A stretch of DNA of 64,000 nucleotides. Origin: Allobosea sp. OK403 (GTDB lineage: Bacteria > Pseudomonadota > Alphaproteobacteria > Rhizobiales > Beijerinckiaceae). A model generated the notes under the pieces. That model worked only from the letters and a program-made list of their open reading frames with translations. It did not search any database and was not told the origin of the DNA. The stretch spans positions 62,001 through 126,000 of the forward strand of contig NZ_FOQV01000008.1 in NCBI RefSeq assembly GCF_900113835.1, written 5' to 3'. Below, piece after piece: positions 8,014 to 16,580 of the stretch. The translations under genes were made by a program, and so were the position numbers. Within the stretch, counting starts at the first letter, position 1, and every line of letters starts with the position of its first letter.

Positions 8014-8708
8014 GCGGCTATGAGGCGGCGCTCGCCGCGTTCCTGGCGGCGCCGGTCTCGGAAGGGTGGCGCGATCTCGCCGTGTTCCGCGATGGGGTCG
8101 CGGCGCGGGCTTGCGTCCGGGCTGATGCGGAGGTCGCGGCCGGCCATGTTGTTGCGCCCTCTCCGGCTCGCGTCTTCGCCGCGCTGGCGACGACGCCTTT
8201 CACTGAGGTCCGTATCGTCATCCTGGGCCAGGATCCCTATCCGACGCCGGGCGATGCCAATGGCCTCGCCTTCTCCTATGTCGGCTCGCCGCCCTTGCCG
8301 CGCTCGCTGGTCAATATCTATCGCGAATTGCAGGACGATCTCGGCGCGGCGGAGCCTGCGAGCGGCGATCTGACAGTGTGGGCGCGGCAAGGCGTGCTCT
8401 TGCTCAACACCGCGCTCACCGTGCGCGAGGGGGCAAGCAAGGCGGGCTCGCATCTGGCGCTCGGCTGGGGCGCCGTCACCGATGCGGTCATTGCCGGCGT
8501 TTCCGAGCGCCGGCCCCATGTCGTCTTCCTGCTCTGGGGCAATCCCGCCCAGGCCAAACGCGGATTGATCGATGAGGCGCGCCATCTGGTGCTGGCGAGC
8601 GCGCATCCCTCGCCGCTCTCGGCGCGACGCGGGTTTTTCGGGTCCAAGCCGTTTTCGCGTACGAATGCATGGCTGGAGGCGAACGGGGAGAAGGCGATCG
8701 CTTGGTAG
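8010..8708 (+). CDS. ung: Uracil-DNA glycosylase (family 1)
   Basis: Ung removes uracil from DNA and starts base-excision repair in the cytoplasm. The 232-residue product has the water-activating motif GQDPYPTPGDANGLAFS with Asp75 and the second signature HPSPLSARRGFFG with His199. The GTG start overlaps the TGA of the nucleotidase gene (GTGA). This suggests co-translation, although the functional link between nucleotide hydrolysis and uracil repair is only suggestive. An F-type repeat follows. Confidence 0.95.
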   Translation: MSGYEAALAAFLAAPVSEGWRDLAVFRDGVAARACVRADAEVAAGHVVAPSPARVFAALATTPFTEVRIVILGQDPYPTPGDANGLAFSYVGSPPLPRSLVNIYRELQDDLGAAEPASGDLTVWARQGVLLLNTALTVREGASKAGSHLALGWGAVTDAVIAGVSERRPHVVFLLWGNPAQAKRGLIDEARHLVLASAHPSPLSARRGFFGSKPFSRTNAWLEANGEKAIAW

Positions 8709-8716
8709 AGCGCGGG

Positions 8717-8923
8717 GAACCCTTCTCCCGGATGGGAGAAGGGCAGGGATGAGGGTGTGCCGCTGATTATTGGAGCGCGACTGCGCCGTAGCACCTCCTA
8801 TTGAGAGGGCACACCCTCATCCGGCGCTCCGCGCCACCTTCTCCGGCCCATCTCGGGCTTGCCCGAGATGGGCAACCCAAAGTGTCAAAGTCGGCAACAG
8901 CCGACTTTGATGCGGGAGAAGGG
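8717..8923. repeat. Complex inverted-repeat element, family F
   Basis: The outer arms CCCTTCTCCC and GGGAGAAGGG and the inner arms GAGGGTGTGCC and GGCACACCCTC bracket this 207-bp element. Two extra internal hairpins lie at about 8849-8872 (CCATCTCGGG with CCCGAGATGG) and 8886-8909 (CAAAGTCGGC with GCCGACTTTG). It fills the convergent gap between ung and the PaaK-like gene. Related sequence lies at 22171-22405, and a single hairpin at 56798-56822. Confidence 0.7.
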
Positions 8924-8959
8924 AAGAGAGAGTTGCGCCCTTTCAGCGATGCAGCGGCG

Positions 8960-10192
8960 TCACCCCACCGGCCGTTCGTCCGCGATCACCTTGCCGTCAT
9001 TCGGCAAAGCCCCGAGCGGCAGGATTTCGACCGCGCCTTTCAGCTTGGTGACCTGCTGCAGGGTCGAGGAGACCGCGTCGATAAACCCTGCGGGCTCGGC
9101 ATAGATCTCGGCCTTCAGCGTCATCGTGTCGACCTCATTGGCGCGGCCGACGACGAGACGCAGCTTGGCGATCTCGGCATGGCGCTTGGCGATCTCGGCG
9201 ACCTGCTCGGGCCGCACGAACATGCCCTTGACCTTGGCGGTCTGGTCGGCGCGGCCCATCCAGCCCTTGATGCGGGTATTGCTGCGCCCGCAAGGGCTCG
9301 CCCCCGGCAAAACCGCGGTGAGATCGCCGACCGCGAGCCTGATCTGCGGGTGGTGCGGGTCGAGATTGGTGATGACGATCTCGCCAACCTCGCCCTCCGC
9401 GACGGGATCGCCGGTGCCTGGTCGCACGATCTCGACGATCAGGTTCTCATTCAGCACCATCCCCGCGCGTGCGCTCGTCTCGTAAGCGATCACGCCGACA
9501 TCGGCGGTGGCGTAGAGCTGGTAGGCGTCGATGCCGTGCTCCTTGACCCAGGCCTGGAGCGAGGGCGGGAAGGCCGCGCCCGAGACCACGGCGCGCTTCA
9601 GGCAGGAGATGTCGACGCCGCGCGCTTGCGCCACCTCGATCAGGATCTTGAGAAAATCCGGCGTGCCGGCATAGCAGGCAGGCCGGTAGGCCGAGATCAC
9701 CTCCATCTGCTGCTCGGTGTTGCCGGGGCCGGCCGGGATCACGGCGCAGCCGAGCGCGCGCGCGGCCGAATCCATGATGAAGCCGCCCGGCGTCAGGTGA
9801 TAGCCGAAGGTGTTGAGCACGACATCACCGGCCCGGAAGCCCGCCGCGTAGAGCCCGCGGGCGGCGCCCCAGGGATCGCTGCCGGTGCCCTCCGGCTCGA
9901 AAATCGGGCCGGGCGAGGTGAAGAGCCGGCCGAAGGAGCCGAGCGGTGCCGAGACGAAGCCGCCGAAGGGCAGGGAGGTCTTCTGGAGCGCGGGCAGATC
10001 GGCCTTGCGCAGGATCGGCAAGGTGGAGAGCGCATTGCGATCGGTGATCGCGACCGGGTCGACGCCGGCGAGCCGCTCGGCATAGGCCGGGGTCTTCAGG
10101 GCGGCCGCGAGCACAGCCGGCAGCCGCGCGAAGAGATCGGCCTCGCGGGCACCGGGCGAGCGGGTTTCGAGGGCGTCGTGATGCTCGCTCAT
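8960..10192 (-). CDS. PaaK-like phenylacetate-CoA ligase family protein
   Basis: This is a 410-residue adenylate-forming enzyme resembling phenylacetate-CoA ligases, which activate aromatic acids with ATP and CoA. Visible features include FTSPGPIFEPEGTGSDPW (ATP-binding region), YATADVGVIAYE (in place of the usual Y-G-x-T-E block) and the C-terminal GRADQTAKVKGMFVRPEQV hinge. It is the last gene of the minus-strand liv-type operon, 34 bases after the YugP-like peptidase gene. This suggests CoA activation of the imported substrate. The true substrate cannot be read from sequence. Confidence 0.78.
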   Translation of the reverse strand: MSEHHDALETRSPGAREADLFARLPAVLAAALKTPAYAERLAGVDPVAITDRNALSTLPILRKADLPALQKTSLPFGGFVSAPLGSFGRLFTSPGPIFEPEGTGSDPWGAARGLYAAGFRAGDVVLNTFGYHLTPGGFIMDSAARALGCAVIPAGPGNTEQQMEVISAYRPACYAGTPDFLKILIEVAQARGVDISCLKRAVVSGAAFPPSLQAWVKEHGIDAYQLYATADVGVIAYETSARAGMVLNENLIVEIVRPGTGDPVAEGEVGEIVITNLDPHHPQIRLAVGDLTAVLPGASPCGRSNTRIKGWMGRADQTAKVKGMFVRPEQVAEIAKRHAEIAKLRLVVGRANEVDTMTLKAEIYAEPAGFIDAVSSTLQQVTKLKGAVEILPLGALPNDGKVIADERPVG

Positions 10193-10226
10193 CGGTCAAA
10201 TCCTCACGAAAACGGGCCGCCTCGTC

Positions 10227-10907
10227 TCAGCGGATGATCCGCAGCAGGCGGAGAAAATTCAGGAGGCCGATCAGGGCTCCGGCGACATAGGTGAAGGCGG
10301 CAGCGCGCAGCACGCCGCGTGCGGCGGGCAGGTCGCGCGAGTCGAGATAGCCGTCGGCGGTCAGGATCGGCAGCGCCTTGCCGAAACTGGCGTCGAGCTC
10401 CAGAGGCAGCGTCACCAGATGCACGACGAGCCCGACACCGAGCAGCGCGATGGCGAGGCCGAACTGCATCAGCCCGATCGAGGGCACGCGGGTGAGGATG
10501 GCGACGAGCGGGGCCGTGATCATGATCCCCATCGCGACCTTGTCGAAGATGCCGAGGAAGCGGGCGAGCGCGGTCCGCCAGGCGAAGAGCACACTGCCTT
10601 GATGATGCTGGATCGCATGGGCGACCTCATGGGCCGCGACCGCGACGGCCGTGATCGAGCGCCCGTCATGATTGTCGGGGGAGAGCCGCACAGCGCGGGC
10701 GCCCGGGTCGTAGTGGTCGCCGCTGGGCGTCTGCTCGACCGTGACCGAACCGAGCTGGAAGCGGTCGAGCAGATGGCGTGCGAGCTCCCCGCCGGTGCCG
10801 GGCAGATCGGGACGATCCGAGGAGTGCCGGCTCATCTCGTGACGGACCCAGGCCTGTGGCCCGAAGACCAGCAGAATCACCAACAGGACGATGACGAGAT
10901 AGAGCAT
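10227..10907 (-). CDS. Membrane zinc metallopeptidase (YugP family)
   Basis: This 226-residue integral membrane protein resembles the YugP/Zn_peptidase_2 family. It has an N-terminal membrane helix (LYLVIVLLVILLVFGPQ), a catalytic HEVAHAIQHH zinc motif near residue 93, and three more hydrophobic segments, the last near the C terminus. The family is poorly characterised and is thought to be a membrane-associated protease. It sits inside the liv operon, 26 bases after livF and 34 bases before the PaaK-like gene. An operon role in transporter quality control is only a guess. Confidence 0.82.
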   Translation of the reverse strand: MLYLVIVLLVILLVFGPQAWVRHEMSRHSSDRPDLPGTGGELARHLLDRFQLGSVTVEQTPSGDHYDPGARAVRLSPDNHDGRSITAVAVAAHEVAHAIQHHQGSVLFAWRTALARFLGIFDKVAMGIMITAPLVAILTRVPSIGLMQFGLAIALLGVGLVVHLVTLPLELDASFGKALPILTADGYLDSRDLPAARGVLRAAAFTYVAGALIGLLNFLRLLRIIR

Positions 10908-10933
10908 GGGATGCCACCTTGCGTTCCATCGAC

Positions 10934-11779
10934 TCAGGAGAGCCAGCGCTTGCGGCGTTTATAGCTTTTGACCTCGCGGAACGACTTCTTGTTGCCTTCG
11001 GCGACGCCGAGATAGAACTCCTTCACGTCTTCGTTCTCGCGCAGCATCGCAGCTTCGCCGTCCATGACGACGCGGCCGGTCTCCATGATGTAGCCATAGG
11101 TCGCGTAGCGCAGGGCCATGTTGGTGTTCTGCTCGGCGACGAGGAAGGAGACGCCATCTTCGGCATTGAGCCGGCGCACGATCTCAAAAATCTCCTCGAC
11201 GATCTGGGGAGCGAGCCCCATTGAGGGCTCGTCGAGCAGGATCATCTTGGGTTTCGACATCATGGCGCGGCCGACCGCGCACATCTGCTGCTCACCACCC
11301 GAGGTGTAGCCGGCCTGCGAGGTCCGGCGCTGCTTCAGGCGCGGGAAGAGCTCGTAGATCTTCTCCAGGTCGCGCTTGATCGCGGCATTGCCGTCGCGGC
11401 GAGTGAAAGCGCCGGTCAGCAGGTTCTCCTCGATCGAGAGATGGCCGAAGCAGTGCCTGCCCTCCATCACCTGGATGCAGCCGCGCCGGACCAGCTCGTT
11501 GGGCGACATCTTGTCGACGCGCTCGCCCTCGAACACGATCGAGCCCTTGGTGACCTCGCCGCGCTCGGCCTTGAGCAGGTTCGAGATCGCCTTCAGCGTC
11601 GTGGTCTTGCCGGCCCCGTTGGCGCCGAGGATCGCGACGATGCCCTTGCGCGGGACATGCAGGGAGACGCCCTTCAGCACGAGGATCACGTGATCATAGA
11701 TCACCTCGATATTGTTCAGCGACAGGATGTTGTCGGTGGCGGCGCTTGTGTTGGGCGTTTCGAGTGTCGCTATCGACAT
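10934..11779 (-). CDS. livF: Branched-chain amino acid-type ABC transporter ATP-binding protein LivF
   Basis: This is a 281-residue ATPase of a LivF-type ABC importer. It has Walker A GANGAGKTT, the signature YTSGGEQQM, Walker B MILLDEP and the H-loop region VAEQN. The ATG at 11779 is chosen; the frame stays open to 11944, but that stretch reads through a hairpin repeat (11791-11867) and is not protein-like. The C terminus carries a basic tail (KSYKRRKRW) as in LivF relatives that serve aromatic-acid transporters. It follows the substrate-binding protein gene and precedes the YugP-like peptidase gene. Confidence 0.9.
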   Translation of the reverse strand: MSIATLETPNTSAATDNILSLNNIEVIYDHVILVLKGVSLHVPRKGIVAILGANGAGKTTTLKAISNLLKAERGEVTKGSIVFEGERVDKMSPNELVRRGCIQVMEGRHCFGHLSIEENLLTGAFTRRDGNAAIKRDLEKIYELFPRLKQRRTSQAGYTSGGEQQMCAVGRAMMSKPKMILLDEPSMGLAPQIVEEIFEIVRRLNAEDGVSFLVAEQNTNMALRYATYGYIMETGRVVMDGEAAMLRENEDVKEFYLGVAEGNKKSFREVKSYKRRKRWLS

Positions 11780-11790
11780 GGCGGTTCCCC

Positions 11791-11867
11791 GGCAGTGGGC
11801 AATCGGCAGTCGGCAGTCGGGTCGGCAGCCGGAAAAACCGACTGCCGATTGCCCACTGCCGACTGCC
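11791..11867. repeat. Heptamer-built hairpin element, family E, copy 1
   Basis: The left arm is built of 7-base units (GGCAGTG, GGCAATC, GGCAGTC, GGCAGTC) and the right arm of their complements (GACTGCC, GATTGCC, CACTGCC, GACTGCC). It lies between the substrate-binding protein gene and livF. Copies 2 and 3 are at 14434-14505 and 62847-62927. Confidence 0.8.
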
Positions 11868-11873
11868 ACTAAC

Positions 11874-13205
11874 TCAGGACGACTTCTCGCAAGGCTCGGT
11901 CCGCTTCGGCCAGCCCGTCGCCTTCTCCACATAGTCCTTGGCATTGGCCTCGATCAGCGGCCGGACCTCGTCCTTGAGCGGCTCGAGCCAGTCGCCGGGC
12001 TTGGTCCATTTGGTGCCGTCCCATTCCGCGACATAGGCCTTGCTGTGGCCGGAATGGTCGGTGCAGGAGATGGTGGTCGGCGTGGCGAAGCCTTCCATGC
12101 CGATCTCCTTCAATCGCGCCTCGGTGATGTTCAGGCTCTCCAGGCCGCGGCGCATGTCCTCGGCGTTGATCACCTTCTTGCCGGTGAGCTTCTGCGCGTT
12201 GCGCATCGCCTCGACGACGAGCATCGAGTTGTAGACGCCGCGGTTATAGAGGTTCTCGCCGACCTTCTCCTTGGCGGCGAGGCTCTTGCCCTTCTCCACG
12301 ACGTATTTCTGGATGTCCTGGATCACCGGGAAGTTGGTGCCCGCGGCGTTGAGGTTGAGCGACTTGTAGCCCTTGGCCTCGGGGCCGCCGGCGCGTGCGT
12401 CGTCATCGCCGCCGGCCCACCAGACGCCGACCAGCTTGTTGATCGGGAAGTTGTTCTTGATCGCCTCCTTCACCGCGGTTGGGTTCATCGCGCCCCAGCC
12501 CTGGTTGTAGAGGTAGTCCGGCCGGTCGCGCCGGATCGAGAGCCAGAGCGAGCCCTGGTTCTGCATGTCGGCAGCGGCCACGGGATAGATCTTGAGCTCG
12601 AAGCCGTATTTCTTGGCGAGGTTCTCGAGCACCGGGATCGGCTCCTTGCCGAAGGGCGCGTCGAGATGGATCAGGCCGAGCTTCTTGCCCTTGAGCTTGT
12701 CCATGCCGCCGAGTTCGGCCGCCATGTGCTTCACCATCAGCGAAGCGCCGTCCCAATAGGTGAAGGGCGGGATGAAGACCCAGGGAAAGTTGGTGCCGTC
12801 GGCCGAGGCCGAGAGGCCATAGGCCATCGACAGGATCGGGATCTTGTCGATATGGGCGCGCGGAATGGCGGCGAGCGTCGCGCCGGTCGACCAGGGCGAG
12901 TAGAGGATGGTGTTCTTCGACTTGGCCTGCTCGTAGCACTCGATCGACTTCTTGGTGTCGTAGCCGGTCTCGCATTCCTCATAGACGACCTTGACGCCGT
13001 TCACGCCGCCGTCGCGCTCGTTGATCATCGTGATGTAGTCGCGCATGCCGTCGCCGATCGGAATGCCGGAGCCCGAGAACGGGCCGGTGCGATAGGCGTT
13101 GTTGGCGAAGTAGACGCTGTCCTGGGCAAGGGCCGGAGCGACTTGCGCGCTCGCGGCGAGGAGCGCGCCCAGCGCCGCTCCCTTCATCAGCTTGGTCGTC
13201 TTCAT
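11874..13205 (-). CDS. ABC transporter substrate-binding protein (type I, branched-chain amino acid-like)
   Basis: This is a 443-residue periplasmic binding protein of the Leu/Ile/Val-binding-like family. A signal peptide (MKTTKLMKGAALGALLAAS, ending at ALA before QDSVYF) targets it to the periplasm. The ATG at 13205 is chosen because GGAGGAACC stands just upstream; the longer frame to 13400 adds a low-complexity stretch. The two-lobed fold is suggested by GDGMRDYITMINERDGGVNG near the N terminus and KKLGLIHLDAPFGKEP mid-protein. Its neighbours are livM upstream and livF downstream. The CoA ligases at both ends of the operon make an organic acid a likelier ligand than an amino acid. Confidence 0.88.
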   Translation of the reverse strand: MKTTKLMKGAALGALLAASAQVAPALAQDSVYFANNAYRTGPFSGSGIPIGDGMRDYITMINERDGGVNGVKVVYEECETGYDTKKSIECYEQAKSKNTILYSPWSTGATLAAIPRAHIDKIPILSMAYGLSASADGTNFPWVFIPPFTYWDGASLMVKHMAAELGGMDKLKGKKLGLIHLDAPFGKEPIPVLENLAKKYGFELKIYPVAAADMQNQGSLWLSIRRDRPDYLYNQGWGAMNPTAVKEAIKNNFPINKLVGVWWAGGDDDARAGGPEAKGYKSLNLNAAGTNFPVIQDIQKYVVEKGKSLAAKEKVGENLYNRGVYNSMLVVEAMRNAQKLTGKKVINAEDMRRGLESLNITEARLKEIGMEGFATPTTISCTDHSGHSKAYVAEWDGTKWTKPGDWLEPLKDEVRPLIEANAKDYVEKATGWPKRTEPCEKSS

Positions 13206-13335
13206 GATGGTTCCTCCGTCGTTTCCACCGATCCTGGCCTTGAACGCCGGACCGTCTCCGCTTCGCCTGCCGCATTGAGACCGCGCAGGTCGTTTTGTTG
13301 GGCTCCTCTCCGCCGCGCCGGGGAAAGGGCCGACC

Positions 13336-14415
13336 TCAATAGGGGAAGGGCCAGGTTCGCAGTTTCTGCTTCCCGATCTGCCAGAGCCGCGCGAGGCCAT
13401 GCGGCTCGACGATCAGGAAGGTGATGATCAGCGCACCGACGAGCATGAAGGTGACATGTTCGGCCGCAGCGCCCGAGAGCGGGACGCCGAGCGCCGGCAG
13501 GCCGAATTTCAGGATGGTCGGCAGGCTGGCGATGAAGGCGGCTCCGAAGAAGGAGCCGATCAGCGAGCCCAACCCGCCGATGATGACCATGAACAGGATG
13601 TTGAAGGAGAGGCGGATGTTGAAGACGTCGGCCGCTTCGCCGCCGCCATACCAGAAGAAGATCATCATCGCGCCGGCGACGCCGGCATAGAAGGACGAGA
13701 CCGCAAAGGCGGTGAGCTTGGCGTTGAGCAGCTTGATGCCCATCAGCTCCGCGGCGATGTCCATGTCGCGCACCGCCATCCAGGACCGGCCGAGCTTGCC
13801 ATGCACCAGGTTCGAGGCGAACCAGGTCAGGCCTACGACCAGAACGAGGCAGACGAAATAGCGCGTTTCAGGGCTTGCCGAGGCGCCGGTGATGGGGAAG
13901 CCGAAGAGCGTGCGCTGCGGCACCTCGATCGCGCCCGAGGCGTTGTAGTTGAACAGCCAGGGCACGCGCACGAAGGCCCATTGCAGGAAGAACTGCGCGG
14001 CAAGCGTCGCCACTGCGAGATAGAAGCCCTTGATGCGCAGCGAGGGCAGGCCGAAGAGCACGCCGATCGCCGCCGAGAACAGGCCGGAGACCAGCACGAG
14101 CACGATGATGTTGATGCCGGGAAAGGCGGTCGTCAGCTTGTAGGCGGCATAGGCGCCAACGCCCATGAAGGCGGCGGTGCCCAGCGAGATCAGCCCGGTA
14201 TAGCCGGTCAGGATGTTGAGCCCGATCGCGGCAAGCGAGAACACCAGGAAGGGGATCATCACCGAGGAGATGAAGAAGTCGTTGCCGATCAGCGGCACGC
14301 CGATGAAGGCGAGCGCCAGGATGACGGCAATGCCGATCCGGTCCTGCCGCAGCGGGAACACCGCCATATCGGCGGAATAGGTCGATTTGAACTGGCCGGC
14401 TTCGCGGTAAAACAC
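13336..14415 (-). CDS. livM: Branched-chain amino acid-type ABC transporter permease LivM
   Basis: This inner-membrane permease of about 359 residues has some nine hydrophobic segments and the LivM-type motif GLPSLRIKGFYLAVATL. The GTG at 14415 is the preferred start because GGGAG lies about ten bases upstream. An apparent longer frame to 14487 runs through a family E hairpin. It should pair with LivH to form the translocation pore. It lies downstream of livH, with the repeat filling the gap. Confidence 0.88.
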   Translation of the reverse strand: MFYREAGQFKSTYSADMAVFPLRQDRIGIAVILALAFIGVPLIGNDFFISSVMIPFLVFSLAAIGLNILTGYTGLISLGTAAFMGVGAYAAYKLTTAFPGINIIVLVLVSGLFSAAIGVLFGLPSLRIKGFYLAVATLAAQFFLQWAFVRVPWLFNYNASGAIEVPQRTLFGFPITGASASPETRYFVCLVLVVGLTWFASNLVHGKLGRSWMAVRDMDIAAELMGIKLLNAKLTAFAVSSFYAGVAGAMMIFFWYGGGEAADVFNIRLSFNILFMVIIGGLGSLIGSFFGAAFIASLPTILKFGLPALGVPLSGAAAEHVTFMLVGALIITFLIVEPHGLARLWQIGKQKLRTWPFPY

Positions 14416-14433
14416 GGTCGCTACGCTCCCTTG

Positions 14434-14505
14434 GGCAGTCGGCAATGGGCAGTCGGCAGTCGTGTGCTGTGCGTTCCTACTGCCCACTGCCTATTGCCGA
14501 CTGCC
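14434..14505. repeat. Heptamer-built hairpin element, family E, copy 2
   Basis: The left arm is GGCAGTC, GGCAATG, GGCAGTC, GGCAGTC. The right arm is CTGCC, CACTGCC, TATTGCC, GACTGCC. It sits in the livH-livM gap inside the operon and could form an mRNA stem-loop that sets relative expression. Confidence 0.8.
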
Positions 14506-14509
14506 ATCG

Positions 14510-15583
14510 TCAGATTCTCTCGATGATCTTGTCGCCGAACAGCCCTTGCGGACGGAACAGCAGGAAGCCCAGCGCGATGAAATAGGCGAGCCAGCTCTCG
14601 ATGCCGCCGCCGATCAGCGGGCCCCAGTAGAACTCGCCCATTTTCTCGCCGATGCCGATGATCAGGCCGCCGACGATGGCGCCGGGGATCGAGGTGAAGC
14701 CGCCCAGGATCAGCACGGGCAGGGCCTTCAGCGCCACGATCTCGAGCGCGAAGGAGACGTCCGAGCGCGCGCCCCACATGATGCCGGTGATCAGGGCGAC
14801 GATGCCGGCGGTGAACCAGACGATGACCCAGATCTGGTTCAGCGAGATGCCGACCGAAAGCGCCGCCTTGTGGCTGTCGGCCACTGCCCGCAAGGCTCTG
14901 CCGATGCGCGTATATTGGAAGAAGGCGGCGAGAGCGGCGATCATGATCGAGGCGATGACGGCTGCCGCGATGTCGATCTTCTGCAGCGAGACCAGGCCGC
15001 CGAACAGCTTCAGGTCGATCGCGCCCTTTGGCAGCCAGAGCTGGTCCGCGATCATCTGCTTGGGGCTGCCGCCGAACAGCGCCTCGCCGAAGCCGATCAG
15101 GAAATAGGTGATGCCGAAGGTCGCCATGAACAGGATGATGTCGGGCTGGTTGACCAGCGGGCGCAGCACGACACGTTCGATCGTGACGGCGAGCACAAAC
15201 ATCACGCCGAGCGTCAGGATCACGGCGAGGAAGGCCGGCACGCCCTTCTCATAGAGCCCGACCAGGGTCAGCGCCGCGAACACCACCATGATGCCCTGGG
15301 CGAAGTTGAACACGCCCGAAGCCTTGAAGATCAGCACGAAGCCGAGCGCGATCAGCGCGTAGAGCACGCCGGAGACGAGCCCCTCCCAAATCGTCTGGGC
15401 GAGCAGGTCCGGGGCCTGCACCATCTGCTGGAACGGGTCGATGAAGACCTTGTAGAGCGTGCCGGAATCGTCGAACTGCGCACCGAGGATCGCGGCTGCG
15501 ACGACGGCGATGAAGATCAGACCGGATTTCACCCAGCCCTTGGCGAGGAGATTGGGTGCGGGCCGCGCGGCGACGTCGCTCAT
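14510..15583 (-). CDS. livH: Branched-chain amino acid-type ABC transporter permease LivH
   Basis: This is a 357-residue inner-membrane permease. The family motif region GVLYALIALGFVLIFKASG is followed by FNFAQG, and the C-terminal half carries TRIGRALRAVADSHKAA, the cytoplasmic loop that contacts the ATPases. An N-terminal extension of about 60 residues with one extra hydrophobic segment precedes the usual LivH core, as seen in some LivH relatives. It lies between livG and livM in the operon. Confidence 0.9.
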   Translation of the reverse strand: MSDVAARPAPNLLAKGWVKSGLIFIAVVAAAILGAQFDDSGTLYKVFIDPFQQMVQAPDLLAQTIWEGLVSGVLYALIALGFVLIFKASGVFNFAQGIMVVFAALTLVGLYEKGVPAFLAVILTLGVMFVLAVTIERVVLRPLVNQPDIILFMATFGITYFLIGFGEALFGGSPKQMIADQLWLPKGAIDLKLFGGLVSLQKIDIAAAVIASIMIAALAAFFQYTRIGRALRAVADSHKAALSVGISLNQIWVIVWFTAGIVALITGIMWGARSDVSFALEIVALKALPVLILGGFTSIPGAIVGGLIIGIGEKMGEFYWGPLIGGGIESWLAYFIALGFLLFRPQGLFGDKIIERI

Positions 15584-15618
15584 GGGCGGTTATCCTGACG
15601 CTTGTTCAAACCCGCGTC

Positions 15619-15720
15619 GTCATTCCGGACAAGCCGCGCAGCGGCGCCGATCCGGAATCCATCGAAGGGTACTGCCCTATGATGGATTCCGGGTCTCCGC
15701 TTCGCTGCGCCCGGAATGAC
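15619..15720. repeat. Palindromic intergenic repeat, family C, copy 1
   Basis: GTCATTCCGG and CCGGAATGAC form the outer arms, with inner arms around ATCCGGAATCCATC and GATGGATTCCGGG. It lies between livG and livH. Copy 2, with the same outer arms, is at 46485-46611. Confidence 0.75.
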
Positions 15721-15761
15721 GGCGCGAGTTTGGATGACGTGGAAAAGAGGGAAAGCAGCCA

Positions 15762-16576
<815 letters not shown>

Positions 16577-16580
<4 letters not shown>

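Noticed and set aside
8801..10237. 478-codon plus-strand frame opposite the PaaK-like gene
   Set aside because: It is a mirror frame of a G+C-rich gene; the product is Asp/Gly/Arg-rich and unlike any family, and it runs through an F repeat.
11791..11867. Possible CRISPR-like array because of short regular repeats
   Set aside because: Units are 7 bases with no spacers, arranged as two complementary arms; there are no cas genes in the window.
11780..11944. N-terminal extension of LivF through the heptamer repeat
   Set aside because: The extra residues are simply translated repeat units (SAVGSGQSAVG-like), and the internal ATG at 11779 matches LivF proteins.
11712..13424. 570-codon plus-strand frame opposite the liv binding protein
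   Set aside because: It is antisense to a well-supported binding-protein gene and reads through the family E hairpin.
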